38,360 nt of DNA from a virus: positions 1 to 38,360 of IMG/VR virus record IMGVR_UViG_3300028809_000522; one strand, given 5' to 3'. The position numbers and the translations under genes were made by a program. This document shows positions 7,316 through 13,364 of the stretch, piece after piece. How positions within the stretch are numbered: position 1 is the stretch's first letter; each line of letters opens with the position of its first letter. Under the pieces are notes generated by a model. It was not told the origin of the DNA. It did not search any database and was given only the letters and a program-made list of their open reading frames with translations.

Positions 7316-7744
7316 GTGCCACGCAAGACCCCCACGCCCGAACAGAAGGCCGCGGCCGAGATCCGCAGGGCCGCACTCCGCCAGCTCGCGAAGGACGTCG
7401 CCGCCCTCACCGACGCCGAGCGTACCGCCCTGATGATGCGGCACGGCGGAATCCGCACCACTGTCGGCCGCGCCCTCACCACCTTCAATTCGTGCTTCGT
7501 GCTCGCCCAGCGGCCGACCGCGTCCGTCGTGGGCGGGTTCGTCCAGTGGCTGACCGCCGGCCGCCGAGTGAAGAAGGGCGCCCAGGCCATAGCCATCTGG
7601 GCGCCGTCCGGCCGCGGCAAGGACGCCCAGGCCACGCCCGCCGACGTCGAGGCCACCGACGAGAAGGGCCGCCCGCGGTGCTTCATCGTCTACGTGTTCG
7701 ACGTCGCGGACACCGAGGAGGACGCGGCCGCATCCGGCCAGTAA
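7316..7744 (+). CDS. ArdC-type single-stranded-DNA-binding domain protein, 142 aa
   Basis: The segment TTFNSCFVLAQRPTASVV, then FVQWLTAGRRVKKGAQAIAI (about residues 53-96), follows the pattern of the N-terminal domain of ArdC antirestriction proteins (N..LL.....G.F.QW...GR.V.KG..AI.I.AP). ArdC proteins bind single-stranded DNA and protect incoming DNA from restriction. The ArdC metallopeptidase domain is absent: the protein ends soon after the N domain in an acidic tail (DVADTEEDAAASGQ). GTG start; the Shine-Dalgarno lies in the hairpin at 7296-7310. Early position fits a defence-evasion or DNA-protection role, which is inferred. Confidence 0.7.
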   Translation: MPRKTPTPEQKAAAEIRRAALRQLAKDVAALTDAERTALMMRHGGIRTTVGRALTTFNSCFVLAQRPTASVVGGFVQWLTAGRRVKKGAQAIAIWAPSGRGKDAQATPADVEATDEKGRPRCFIVYVFDVADTEEDAAASGQ

Positions 7745-7758
7745 CCGCCACCAGGCCC

Positions 7759-7785
7759 GGCCGGGCGACGCCGTGTCGCCCGGCC
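7759..7785. repeat. Palindromic repeat, GACRC subfamily
   Basis: Core GGGCGACGCCGTGTCGCCC (7763-7781), extended by GGCC on both sides; one G-T wobble breaks perfect pairing. It follows the ArdC-like stop by 14 nt. It is part of a block of about 55 bp (7745-7801) repeated at 10263-10314. Confidence 0.8.
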
Positions 7786-7806
7786 CCTTCACCAGGAGCA
7801 CCGACC

Positions 7807-8397
7807 ATGCCGACCATCCGCCACCCCATCAAGCCGACCACGCACACCTGGCGCGTGCGGTGGGCAGACGGCCGCCACGCAGACCACGACGCCGCGACGC
7901 CCAGACTGGCCATGCACTACGCCCAGGTTCACCGCCAGCGGACCGAACCCCAGTGCGAGGCCCCCACGCACGCGGACGACAACGGCCACCGCTGGCCCCC
8001 GTGCGCGTGGGACTACTGCCCCACCTGCCGCGATCACCACGACTTCTGTCCGGACGAGGACACCGACCAGGAGCAGGCCGCCGAGGACGCGGAGTTGGTG
8101 CGGGCCGCCATCGACGAGGAGGAACGCCGCGTCTTCACCGAGATCGCCGCGAAGGCCGCGGGGGAGTCGCTCCGCCAACTCGCCCAGGCCAGCCAAGACC
8201 TGAAGGCCGAGGCCGGCGCCCAGGCCGCCGCGATGCTGATCGCCTGCCCGCGATGCCACGCCGAGAGGGGCCGACGCTGTAAGAACTACAAGGGCCAGAA
8301 CAAGGCCCAATGCAAGGAGCGGACGAGGCCGCCCGAGGCCCCGGCGCCCACGTACCCGCCGGCCCCCAAGCGGCCCGGCGTGCTGTTCGACAACTGA
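7807..8397 (+). CDS. Unknown protein with two Cys clusters, 196 aa
   Basis: ATG 7807 follows ACCAGGAG. The N-terminal third is His/Arg-rich (MHYAQVHRQRTEPQCEA). A first Cys cluster is WDYCPTCRDHHDFC. The middle is a long acidic to mixed helix (EEERRVFTEIAAKAAGESLR). The C-terminal second cluster is IACPRCHAERGRRC followed by a further Cys (AQCKER), a pattern seen in small phage zinc-finger proteins. The tail is Pro-rich. Nucleic-acid binding is plausible; function unknown. Confidence 0.7.
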   Translation: MPTIRHPIKPTTHTWRVRWADGRHADHDAATPRLAMHYAQVHRQRTEPQCEAPTHADDNGHRWPPCAWDYCPTCRDHHDFCPDEDTDQEQAAEDAELVRAAIDEEERRVFTEIAAKAAGESLRQLAQASQDLKAEAGAQAAAMLIACPRCHAERGRRCKNYKGQNKAQCKERTRPPEAPAPTYPPAPKRPGVLFDN

Positions 8398-8412
8398 CCA
8401 GGAGACCACGCG

Positions 8413-8841
8413 ATGAAGAAGCCCACGCTACACCAGGTGCTGACCCAGATCGAACGCCGGGCGAAGCGCGCGACGCTGCGCGCCGCCAAGCAGGCCCGCA
8501 AGGACCTGTACAAGGCCCACCGCCTGAAGATCGACCCCAAGCTATGGGCCGAGGTGATCGCCGCCAGCACTCGCGAGACGGATTCCCGCATGATCGCCGC
8601 CGCGTACCTGTTCGCCCTGGCACGCCGCGCGATGATCGACGTCGTGGGCCACCCGGCCATCCTGCCCGAGACCCGCGCGTCCCTCATGCGGAAGATGAGC
8701 AACATTCAGGACCGCATCGCCCAGGCCGATCCGGTCGCGTTGCCGATGCACGAGGCACCCGAGTTGCCGCCCGCGGCCGAACCTGCGAAGATCCTGCCCG
8801 AGCCGGCCCCGCACGTCGCGGAGCCGGGTTCCCTGTTCTGA
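8413..8841 (+). CDS. Unknown helical basic protein, 142 aa
   Basis: ATG 8413 after CAGGAGACCACGCG. The N-terminal half is strongly basic helix (IERRAKRATLRAAKQARKDL) followed by a hydrophobic helical segment (MIAAAYLFALARRAMIDVV). The last third is Pro/Glu-rich and probably unstructured. No family recognised. It lies 15 nt after the preceding gene in the same operon. Confidence 0.7.
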   Translation: MKKPTLHQVLTQIERRAKRATLRAAKQARKDLYKAHRLKIDPKLWAEVIAASTRETDSRMIAAAYLFALARRAMIDVVGHPAILPETRASLMRKMSNIQDRIAQADPVALPMHEAPELPPAAEPAKILPEPAPHVAEPGSLF

Positions 8842-8859
8842 GCACCAGGAGCCGAGACC

Positions 8860-9036
8860 ATGCCACGCACGACCCGCTACCGCATCGCCGACCGCACCGA
8901 AGAAGGGGAATGCCGCCACTGCGGATGCGCGCTCTACGTCGGGGACTACGCCCACATGACCGAGGCCGAGCACGTTTACTGTTCGGCCAAGTGCGCGGCC
9001 TACGAGGCCAGCGACCTGGAACACGAGCGAAACTAA
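8860..9036 (+). CDS. Small treble-clef-like zinc finger protein, 58 aa
   Basis: ATG 8860 follows CACCAGGAGCCGAGACC, the family leader in unpaired form. The protein shows two Cys pairs, CRHCGC (18-23) and CSAKC (41-45), about 20 residues apart, with a short beta region between (ALYVGDYAHM). This spacing fits a small zinc finger of the kind that binds nucleic acid or acts as an adaptor. It ends with an acidic helix. Function unknown. Confidence 0.7.
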   Translation: MPRTTRYRIADRTEEGECRHCGCALYVGDYAHMTEAEHVYCSAKCAAYEASDLEHERN

Positions 9037-9051
9037 CCCACCCACCACCCA

Positions 9052-9063
9052 GGCACAGGAGCC
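9052..9063 (+). promoter_or_regulatory. Shine-Dalgarno hairpin, copy 3
   Basis: GGC-ACAGGA-GCC, 3-bp stem, 6 nt before ATG 9070. Shorter stem than the other copies. Confidence 0.45.
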
Positions 9064-9069
9064 GAGACC

Positions 9070-9486
9070 ATGCGACCGCACTACACCCTCACCGGCCGGA
9101 ACCAGTTCACCCGCTTCACCCACACCGACGAGCACGGCCGGGAACAACTGATCGCGGAATTCTGGAGTACCACCCAGGCCCGCCGCTACGCCACCGCCCA
9201 GGGCTTCACCGTCGAAGCCCTCACGCACGACGACGGCACCCCCGCACTGACCTGGCACCACCCGGCCCCCGGCCCGCTGTTCGAGGCCATCAACCTGGAC
9301 GCCCTCAGCAACGACGCCCCGGACTACGACGAGGCCGCGAAGGTGCTGGGCCAGTACGCGGCCTACTGCGACATGAAGGCCCGCGCCGTCCGACTCAGAG
9401 CGATCGGGGACGTCGAGGCCGCCCAGGCCCACGAGCGGAACGCGGAGGCCATCTACAGCCGACTCCCGCAGTGGGCCAAGTGGTGA
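9070..9486 (+). CDS. Unknown protein, 138 aa
   Basis: The N-terminal half looks like a small alpha/beta unit (FTRFTHTDEHGREQLIAEFW, then ARRYATAQGFTVEAL). The C-terminal half is helical (DEAAKVLGQYAAYCDMKARA; QAHERNAEAIYSRL). No motif recognised. The start is fixed by the leader hairpin at 9052-9063; the gene is followed by a perfect GC hairpin. Confidence 0.7.
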   Translation: MRPHYTLTGRNQFTRFTHTDEHGREQLIAEFWSTTQARRYATAQGFTVEALTHDDGTPALTWHHPAPGPLFEAINLDALSNDAPDYDEAAKVLGQYAAYCDMKARAVRLRAIGDVEAAQAHERNAEAIYSRLPQWAKW

Positions 9487-9503
9487 GCCGGCCCCCGGCG
9501 AGC

Positions 9504-9527
9504 GGCCGGGCCGCACCAGGCCCGGCC
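9504..9527 (+). terminator. Intercistronic GC hairpin
   Basis: GGCCGGGCC-GCACCA-GGCCCGGCC, perfect 9-bp stem 17 nt after the stop of the 138-aa gene. No T run follows. Confidence 0.5.
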
Positions 9528-9567
9528 CCTCACCGGCGATCGACTCCCGACCGCCGACCACCACCCC

Positions 9568-9581
9568 AGGCACAGGAGCCT
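9568..9581 (+). promoter_or_regulatory. Shine-Dalgarno hairpin, copy 4
   Basis: AGGC-ACAGGA-GCCT, 4-bp stem, loop with AGGA, 4 nt before ATG 9586. Confidence 0.55.
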
Positions 9582-9585
9582 TACC

Positions 9586-9846
9586 ATGTCGAGACGAACC
9601 CCCAGGCCCACGCCGACCCCCACGCCGGACGTCCCCGCAATCGTCATCGCCGAGCAGCAGGGCGAGTACGTCGCGTTCCGCATCGCATCCGACCGCCGGC
9701 CGCTCTCCCCGGTCGCGACCTTCCGCGGCCAGATCGGCGGGAACCCCTACAGCCTGTTCGGCGAGGCCGTCGCCGCCTGGCTGGGCGTCGATTCGTGGCA
9801 ACAGACGGAAATCACCGTGGCGACCATGAGCAGCGGCACACTCTAA
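9586..9846 (+). CDS. Unknown small protein, 86 aa
   Basis: A Pro/Thr-rich N terminus (RTPRPTPTPTPDVP) precedes a compact beta-like part (IVIAEQQGEYVAFRIAS; SPVATFRGQIGGNPYSLFGE). No motif recognised. It starts just after the leader hairpin and ends 33 nt before the next gene. Confidence 0.65.
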   Translation: MSRRTPRPTPTPTPDVPAIVIAEQQGEYVAFRIASDRRPLSPVATFRGQIGGNPYSLFGEAVAAWLGVDSWQQTEITVATMSSGTL

Positions 9847-9860
9847 CCCACCACCACCCC

Positions 9861-9874
9861 AGGCACAGGAGCCT
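9861..9874 (+). promoter_or_regulatory. Shine-Dalgarno hairpin, copy 5
   Basis: AGGC-ACAGGA-GCCT, 4-bp stem, 5 nt before ATG 9880. The surrounding 20 bases match copy 4 almost exactly. Confidence 0.55.
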
Positions 9875-9879
9875 AGACC

Positions 9880-10260
9880 ATGTCCCAGCGCGAGACCGTC
9901 CCCACCGCCCGCTTTCTGGTGTGGGAGAACGACCAGTGGGTGAAGATCAGCCTACGGCCCGGCCAGAGCCTGACGCGCGACGTCGGAGGCCCGACCGAAG
10001 AGGGCTATTCGTGGGAGTCCACGACCTGGACCCACACCGGCCAGGGCGTCGCCCAGGAGTACAGCAGCGGCGGCCGCGACTGCGACGGCCGCCACGAGTA
10101 CCACAGCGAAAGCTACTGCCCGCTAGAGGACCTCGCGGCCCGCGACGCCACCGTCGAGAACTACGACGGGACCACGTCGCACGCCGGAGTGATGGCGCCC
10201 GACTGGCAGCACGGGGGGAGCATCCGGCGCGACCACACCGCCGAGGCCGCCGGCTACTGA
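9880..10260 (+). CDS. Unknown polar protein, 126 aa
   Basis: Beta-rich N terminus (TARFLVWENDQWVKISLRPG), then a Gly/Ser/His/Tyr-rich polar region (GGRDCDGRHEYHSESYCPLE) with two Cys. No family recognised. It follows the leader hairpin at 9861-9874 and is followed by a palindromic repeat. Confidence 0.65.
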   Translation: MSQRETVPTARFLVWENDQWVKISLRPGQSLTRDVGGPTEEGYSWESTTWTHTGQGVAQEYSSGGRDCDGRHEYHSESYCPLEDLAARDATVENYDGTTSHAGVMAPDWQHGGSIRRDHTAEAAGY

Positions 10261-10271
10261 CCCCGCCACCA

Positions 10272-10298
10272 GGCCGGGCGACACCGTGTCGCCCGGCC
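10272..10298. repeat. Palindromic repeat, perfect GACAC/GTGTC form
   Basis: Core GGGCGACACCGTGTCGCCC (10276-10294), perfectly self-complementary around a central C and extended by GGCC each side. Compared with the main form, both arms have changed together (GTCAC to GACAC and GTGAC to GTGTC), so pairing is kept. Confidence 0.85.
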
Positions 10299-10323
10299 CC
10301 TTCACCAGGAGCACGAAGCCCCG

Positions 10324-10515
10324 ATGAGACGCAAGCGCAACCCCGGCTGGTTCCGGTGCGGACACGACCCGCGCCGCCACCAACTCACCGCCGAGGAGCG
10401 GAGGCGCGGCGGGAACACCACCGCCCGCATGTACACGATCGTCGGCCCGTGGCCGCCCGACTGGCACGAGCAAGCCACCCGACGAACCACCACCACCCAG
10501 GACAAGCGGCAATGA
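10324..10515 (+). CDS. Unknown small basic protein, 63 aa
   Basis: Starts RRKRNPGWFRCGHDPRRHQL, with a single Cys and several His, then an Arg-rich stretch (EERRRGGNTTARM). It resembles the GWF..GHD...H short basic phage proteins sometimes carrying a host-like 'homing' motif, but nothing firm can be said. The stop overlaps the next ATG (ATGA). Confidence 0.6.
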   Translation: MRRKRNPGWFRCGHDPRRHQLTAEERRRGGNTTARMYTIVGPWPPDWHEQATRRTTTTQDKRQ

Positions 10516-10718
10516 CCACCAAGAGCATCAAACGCGCGCTGGCCCAGTTCAAGCGAGAGCACCCCGGCCACGACAAGCCCGAGCACGTCGAGGAGCACGG
10601 AAACGATTACGTCAATTGCTTCCGATGCTGCGGGGCGATCTACGGCATTCACCAAAACGGCGCGGGGGACTTTGTGTACAAACTGGTTTCAGCGGGGGAC
10701 GAGACATGCCCAGTCTAA
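10512..10718 (+). CDS. Unknown small protein, 68 aa
   Basis: ATG overlaps the previous stop. A basic helix (SIKRALAQFKREHPGHDKPE) is followed by FRCCGAIYGIHQNGAG and ends with ETCPV; the CC pair and final Cys could bind metal. It overlaps the next gene by 13 nt. Confidence 0.6.
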   Translation: MTTKSIKRALAQFKREHPGHDKPEHVEEHGNDYVNCFRCCGAIYGIHQNGAGDFVYKLVSAGDETCPV

Positions 10719-10918
10719 CGCGAAACCTGTTCGACGACCTCGCCGACGAACTCGCCGACCTGGAAGCCCAGGCCGACGACCTCGCGGCCGAGGCCCCGCC
10801 AGCTCGCCGCACGGCCTGCACATGGTGCGGCTACACCGCCCGGCAGGGTTCCCGATTCTGTTCGGCCGACTGCGAAGAACTCGACGCGACCTGTTCGCGG
10901 ATTGAGGCCAAGAAGTAA
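10706..10918 (+). CDS. Small zinc-finger protein, 70 aa
   Basis: Start ATG 10706 has GGGGGA 6 nt upstream, inside the end of the previous gene. An acidic helix (LFDDLADELADLEAQADDLA) is followed by CTWCGY and CSADCEE, a C2-C2 finger like that of the 58-aa protein at 8860. This is the last gene before a hairpin terminator and a new promoter. Confidence 0.7.
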   Translation: MPSLTRNLFDDLADELADLEAQADDLAAEAPPARRTACTWCGYTARQGSRFCSADCEELDATCSRIEAKK

Positions 10919-10930
10919 CTTGCGAAATCC

Positions 10931-10953
10931 GCCCGGCCCGCGGTGGGCCGGGC
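10931..10953 (+). terminator. GC hairpin closing the first early operon
   Basis: GCCCGGCCC-GCGGT-GGGCCGGGC, perfect 9-bp stem 12 nt after a stop. No T run, but it is followed directly by a promoter, so it likely marks a transcription-unit boundary. Confidence 0.55.
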
Positions 10954-10981
10954 TTGACGCGACCCCCCGAACTTTAGTAAT
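10954..10981 (+). promoter_or_regulatory. Sigma-70-like promoter
   Basis: TTGACG (10954-10959), 16-nt spacer, AGTAAT (10976-10981). AT-richness in this region stands out. It drives the 270-aa gene at 11028. Confidence 0.6.
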
Positions 10982-11008
10982 CTCTCCCCTCGCCCACCAT
11001 CTTTCACC

Positions 11009-11022
11009 CGGCAAAGGAGCCG
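11009..11022 (+). promoter_or_regulatory. Shine-Dalgarno hairpin, copy 6
   Basis: CGGC-AAAGGA-GCCG, 4-bp stem different from copies 1-5 on both arms yet fully paired, with the loop presenting AGGA; 5 nt before ATG 11028. Confidence 0.6.
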
Positions 11023-11027
11023 AGACC

Positions 11028-11840
11028 ATGCGTTACGAATTCACCGAGACCGCGCCCGACTTCTCCGGCACGATCACCGTGACCGCCGAGACCTCGCCCG
11101 AGGTATTGGAACTGGCCGATCACTTCCGCATGTTCGACAAGACGAAGCCCGCCGACCTGATGGACCTCGCCCGCGCGATGCAGGCCGGGACGCTGACCTA
11201 CGCCAGCAACCCGCAGTCGAAGCGCCGATGGTTCCGCGTGGAGGCCGCACTCGACCACGAATACACCAAGCCCTACACGGACCTACTCCGCCGCGTCACC
11301 GGCGCGGACCTGGACCACTTCCCCGACATGGACCTGACCCCGTTCCACCCCCGCAGACTGTGCCACACGCACATCACCGCGGCGTGCACGATGGAGCACG
11401 GCCACTACTGCTACGACGTCCTCATCCAGGCCGAGGACTGGAACGGCAAGGACGCGTTCACCCGCGCCCAGATCAACGCCCAAGACTACGCCGAGGAGGA
11501 CTTGGGACACCGGCCGTTTGAGCGCGAGTACGTCGAGGGCCGCAACGGCGTGTTGATGCGAAACCCGAACTACCTGAAGCGGCACCGGGCGAAGCCGACC
11601 ACCGGCGCCCCGTGGCTGTGGGCCGCACTGTTCAACTGGTGGCGCGCGACCCACGCCACGCCCGGCCAGGCCGCCGCCCTCGCCCTGTGCGACGCCACCC
11701 ACGCGAAGCACCGCCTAGAACCCGACTACCTCATCCGCTCCTCGGGCGGCCCGGCCGGACTGATCGGCTACGGCGGAATCATCACAAGCTTCAACGAGCC
11801 GGTCGCCCGCGTGTCGTGGGAAGAGTTCGCCAAGCTGTGA
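11028..11840 (+). CDS. Unknown protein, 270 aa
   Basis: ATG 11028 directly follows leader hairpin copy 6; upstream in-frame codons are rejected because they cover the promoter. The protein is mixed alpha/beta with many aromatic and His residues: RRLCHTHITAACTMEHGHYC suggests a possible metal site (two Cys, three His within 20 residues), and FNWWRATHATPGQAAALALC a helical part. No signal peptide. No family recognised. It has its own promoter and is followed by a 10-bp hairpin. Confidence 0.75.
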   Translation: MRYEFTETAPDFSGTITVTAETSPEVLELADHFRMFDKTKPADLMDLARAMQAGTLTYASNPQSKRRWFRVEAALDHEYTKPYTDLLRRVTGADLDHFPDMDLTPFHPRRLCHTHITAACTMEHGHYCYDVLIQAEDWNGKDAFTRAQINAQDYAEEDLGHRPFEREYVEGRNGVLMRNPNYLKRHRAKPTTGAPWLWAALFNWWRATHATPGQAAALALCDATHAKHRLEPDYLIRSSGGPAGLIGYGGIITSFNEPVARVSWEEFAKL

Positions 11841-11850
11841 CCGCTCCCCC

Positions 11851-11875
11851 GGCCGGGCGGACAACCCGCCCGGCC
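11851..11875 (+). terminator. Intercistronic GC hairpin
   Basis: GGCCGGGCGG-ACAAC-CCGCCCGGCC, perfect 10-bp stem 10 nt after the stop of the 270-aa gene. It precedes the tRNA-like region. Confidence 0.6.
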
Positions 11876-11885
11876 ACGCCGCAAC

Positions 11886-12004
11886 GGCACGAGGCGCCCA
11901 GCGACGCGACGGCCTGTTCCCACGCCCTCCCCCGGGCGTGCGATCCCCCCGGCCCAGCGACGCACGGCGGGTTCCGCTGGCGGGTTCGACTCCCGCCCGT
12001 GCCA
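11886..12004 (+). other. Possible tRNA-like element with canonical T arm
   Basis: The 3' part GCGGGTTCGACTCCCGC (11980-11996) is a perfect 5-bp T arm with the canonical TTCGACT loop. It is followed by CCGTGCC and a discriminator A. The arm GGCACGA at 11886-11892 pairs with CCGTGCC except at the last position; GCACGG just upstream also pairs. A 7-bp hairpin CACGCCC-TCCCCC-GGGCGTG (11921-11940) lies between. At about 118 nt the whole is too long for an ordinary tRNA and the D arm is unclear. It may be a degenerate tRNA or the tRNA 3' end of an attachment site. Confidence 0.35.
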
Positions 12005-12033
12005 CTGCCCCACCACCCTCCGGAGTTCCGCTC

Positions 12034-12327
12034 ATGGCCGCCCAGTTGCCCGCCCACCCGCAGAACGGCACCCAGCCCATCACCGGCCGACCGATCCACC
12101 GCCGCCAGGCCGTGGTAATCGACAAGGACGGGGACCGCCACCGCGTCACCTGCCACGTCTTCCCCACCCAGCGCAGCGGAGGCCGCCGCATCGTCGTCAC
12201 CGACGACGAGGGCCGCCGCGTGATCGACACCGACGACGCCTACGACACCGCGAACGCCGTGAACAAGGCCGACCACATGATGGGCGACTTGGGACTGACC
12301 GACGCCGGCGCGGAGGCCACGCGATGA
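12034..12327 (+). CDS. Unknown small protein, 97 aa
   Basis: ATG 12034 follows CGGAG. The protein is polar with beta-like alternation (AVVIDKDGDRHRVTCHVFPT; GRRIVVTDDEGRRVIDT) and an acidic end. Its last codons overlap the start of the next gene (ATGA), so the two are co-translated. Upstream in-frame codons belong to the tRNA-like region and are rejected. Confidence 0.65.
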   Translation: MAAQLPAHPQNGTQPITGRPIHRRQAVVIDKDGDRHRVTCHVFPTQRSGGRRIVVTDDEGRRVIDTDDAYDTANAVNKADHMMGDLGLTDAGAEATR

Positions 12328-13070
12328 CCACCTGGCACGTCAACCGCACCGTGAACGCCGCCAACATGGTGGAGGTTGCCCAGTTCATGGCGAGGATCGA
12401 CGAAACGAACGCCCTGCGGCGCTACGTCGCCCGGTCTGTCCAACAGTTCTGCGCCGCCATCGCCGCCGCCCGCCGCCAGGCCCTCACGGTCTGCGTCGCC
12501 GTCTACCGCGGCACGAAGGACCCCGGCCGCAAGCAGCCCGACCACACCGAAACGCCGGTCGGGTTCGTCACCCTCCGGCAGGGGTGGACGGGCGGCCCCC
12601 GCGTACTCGACGGGCGAACCGTCCTACAGGTGCAACACCTGTGGTGCGACCCGGCCGACCCGGTCGCCGCCGCCCGCCTCGCCGGGGCCATCTGGGGCAA
12701 CATCGCCCACCAGTGGTTCAGCCACAAGTACCTCGTCAACGACGCCGCCGGCAACTGGAAACCCGACATCCACCGCAAACACCCGGCCTGGCAATCCGCC
12801 GACGTCCGCGCCCTGATCGCGAGCATGTTCGTCTTCCGCGACAACCACCCCGAAGGCGAGATCGCCGAGCGCATCGAGTGGGACCGACTCCCGATCCTGG
12901 CCGACGCGCTCCAGGAGGCTGACTTCCCCGACGCGATCACCCTGAACGCGTTCCGGTCGCGGCCCGCGGTCGGCCGCGACGTGTTCCGCCTGCACTTCCC
13001 GGCCGCACGCTCGAAGGCGGAGGAGGCCGGCGAAGAGACCACCGAGGAGGCAAGTTCCGCGGGGGGCTAG
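12324..13070 (+). CDS. Unknown protein, 248 aa
   Basis: Overlaps the 97-aa gene by 4 nt. N-terminal helices (VEVAQFMARIDETNALRRYV; QQFCAAIAAARRQALTVCVA) are followed by Trp-rich segments (IWGNIAHQWFSHKYLV) and a C-terminal acidic tail. No motif recognised. It is the last gene before a gap of about 290 nt. Confidence 0.75.
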   Translation: MTTWHVNRTVNAANMVEVAQFMARIDETNALRRYVARSVQQFCAAIAAARRQALTVCVAVYRGTKDPGRKQPDHTETPVGFVTLRQGWTGGPRVLDGRTVLQVQHLWCDPADPVAAARLAGAIWGNIAHQWFSHKYLVNDAAGNWKPDIHRKHPAWQSADVRALIASMFVFRDNHPEGEIAERIEWDRLPILADALQEADFPDAITLNAFRSRPAVGRDVFRLHFPAARSKAEEAGEETTEEASSAGG

Positions 13071-13237
13071 TCACCCCACCGACTCCGCGGAACGCGCCCC
13101 GCGTATCCCCGGCCTACAGTCCGTATCGCTCGCCCAGCCCCACAAGGACGCCGTCAAGGCAACGGGGCGCCCTGAGCGATCCGCACGGCCGACGAAGGGC
13201 GTTAAAGCAGGGATGGCGGCCCGGAGAGACGGGCAGA

Positions 13238-13303
13238 GGTTCCGGCATCGGATGCCCCCCGCGTCGCGACGCGGGGTTCCGGGTTCGACTCCCGGCGGAA
13301 CCT
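13238..13303 (+). tRNA. tRNA-like cloverleaf with perfect acceptor and T arms
   Basis: Acceptor arms GGTTCCG (13238-13244) and CGGAACC (13296-13302) pair over 7 bp. The T arm CCGGG-TTCGACT-CCCGG (13279-13295) directly abuts the acceptor, as in a tRNA, with the canonical T loop. The space between holds a hairpin GCAT-CGG-ATGC (13245-13255) in the D-arm place and CCCCGCGT-CGCG-ACGCGGGG (13257-13276) in the anticodon-arm place. Only 3 nt are unpaired between helices. D-loop GG, T8 and a seven-base anticodon loop are missing, and no CCA is encoded. This is a tRNA mimic or a highly reduced tRNA, not an ordinary one. The rest of the gap 13071-13364 holds a possible TACAGT -10 near 13114 but no gene I can support. 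Confidence 0.4.
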
Positions 13304-13305
13304 AT

Positions 13306-13324
13306 GGGCGTCACGACGACGCCC
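13306..13324. repeat. Palindromic repeat variant next to the tRNA-like element
   Basis: GGGCGTCACGACGACGCCC: outer arms GGGCGTC/GACGCCC match the family, while the centre differs (ACGAC). It lies 2 nt after the tRNA-like element. Confidence 0.6.
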
Positions 13325-13364
13325 GCCGAGGGCCGCAGGTAAGCGGCCGACCGAAGGACCGACC

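Noticed and set aside
11768-12016. Minus-strand frames at 11768-12016 and 13114-13386 with residues like ESNPPAEPA and GSRTRNPAS
   Set aside because: These are typical false translations of the antisense of tRNA T arms, here from the tRNA-like elements on the plus strand.
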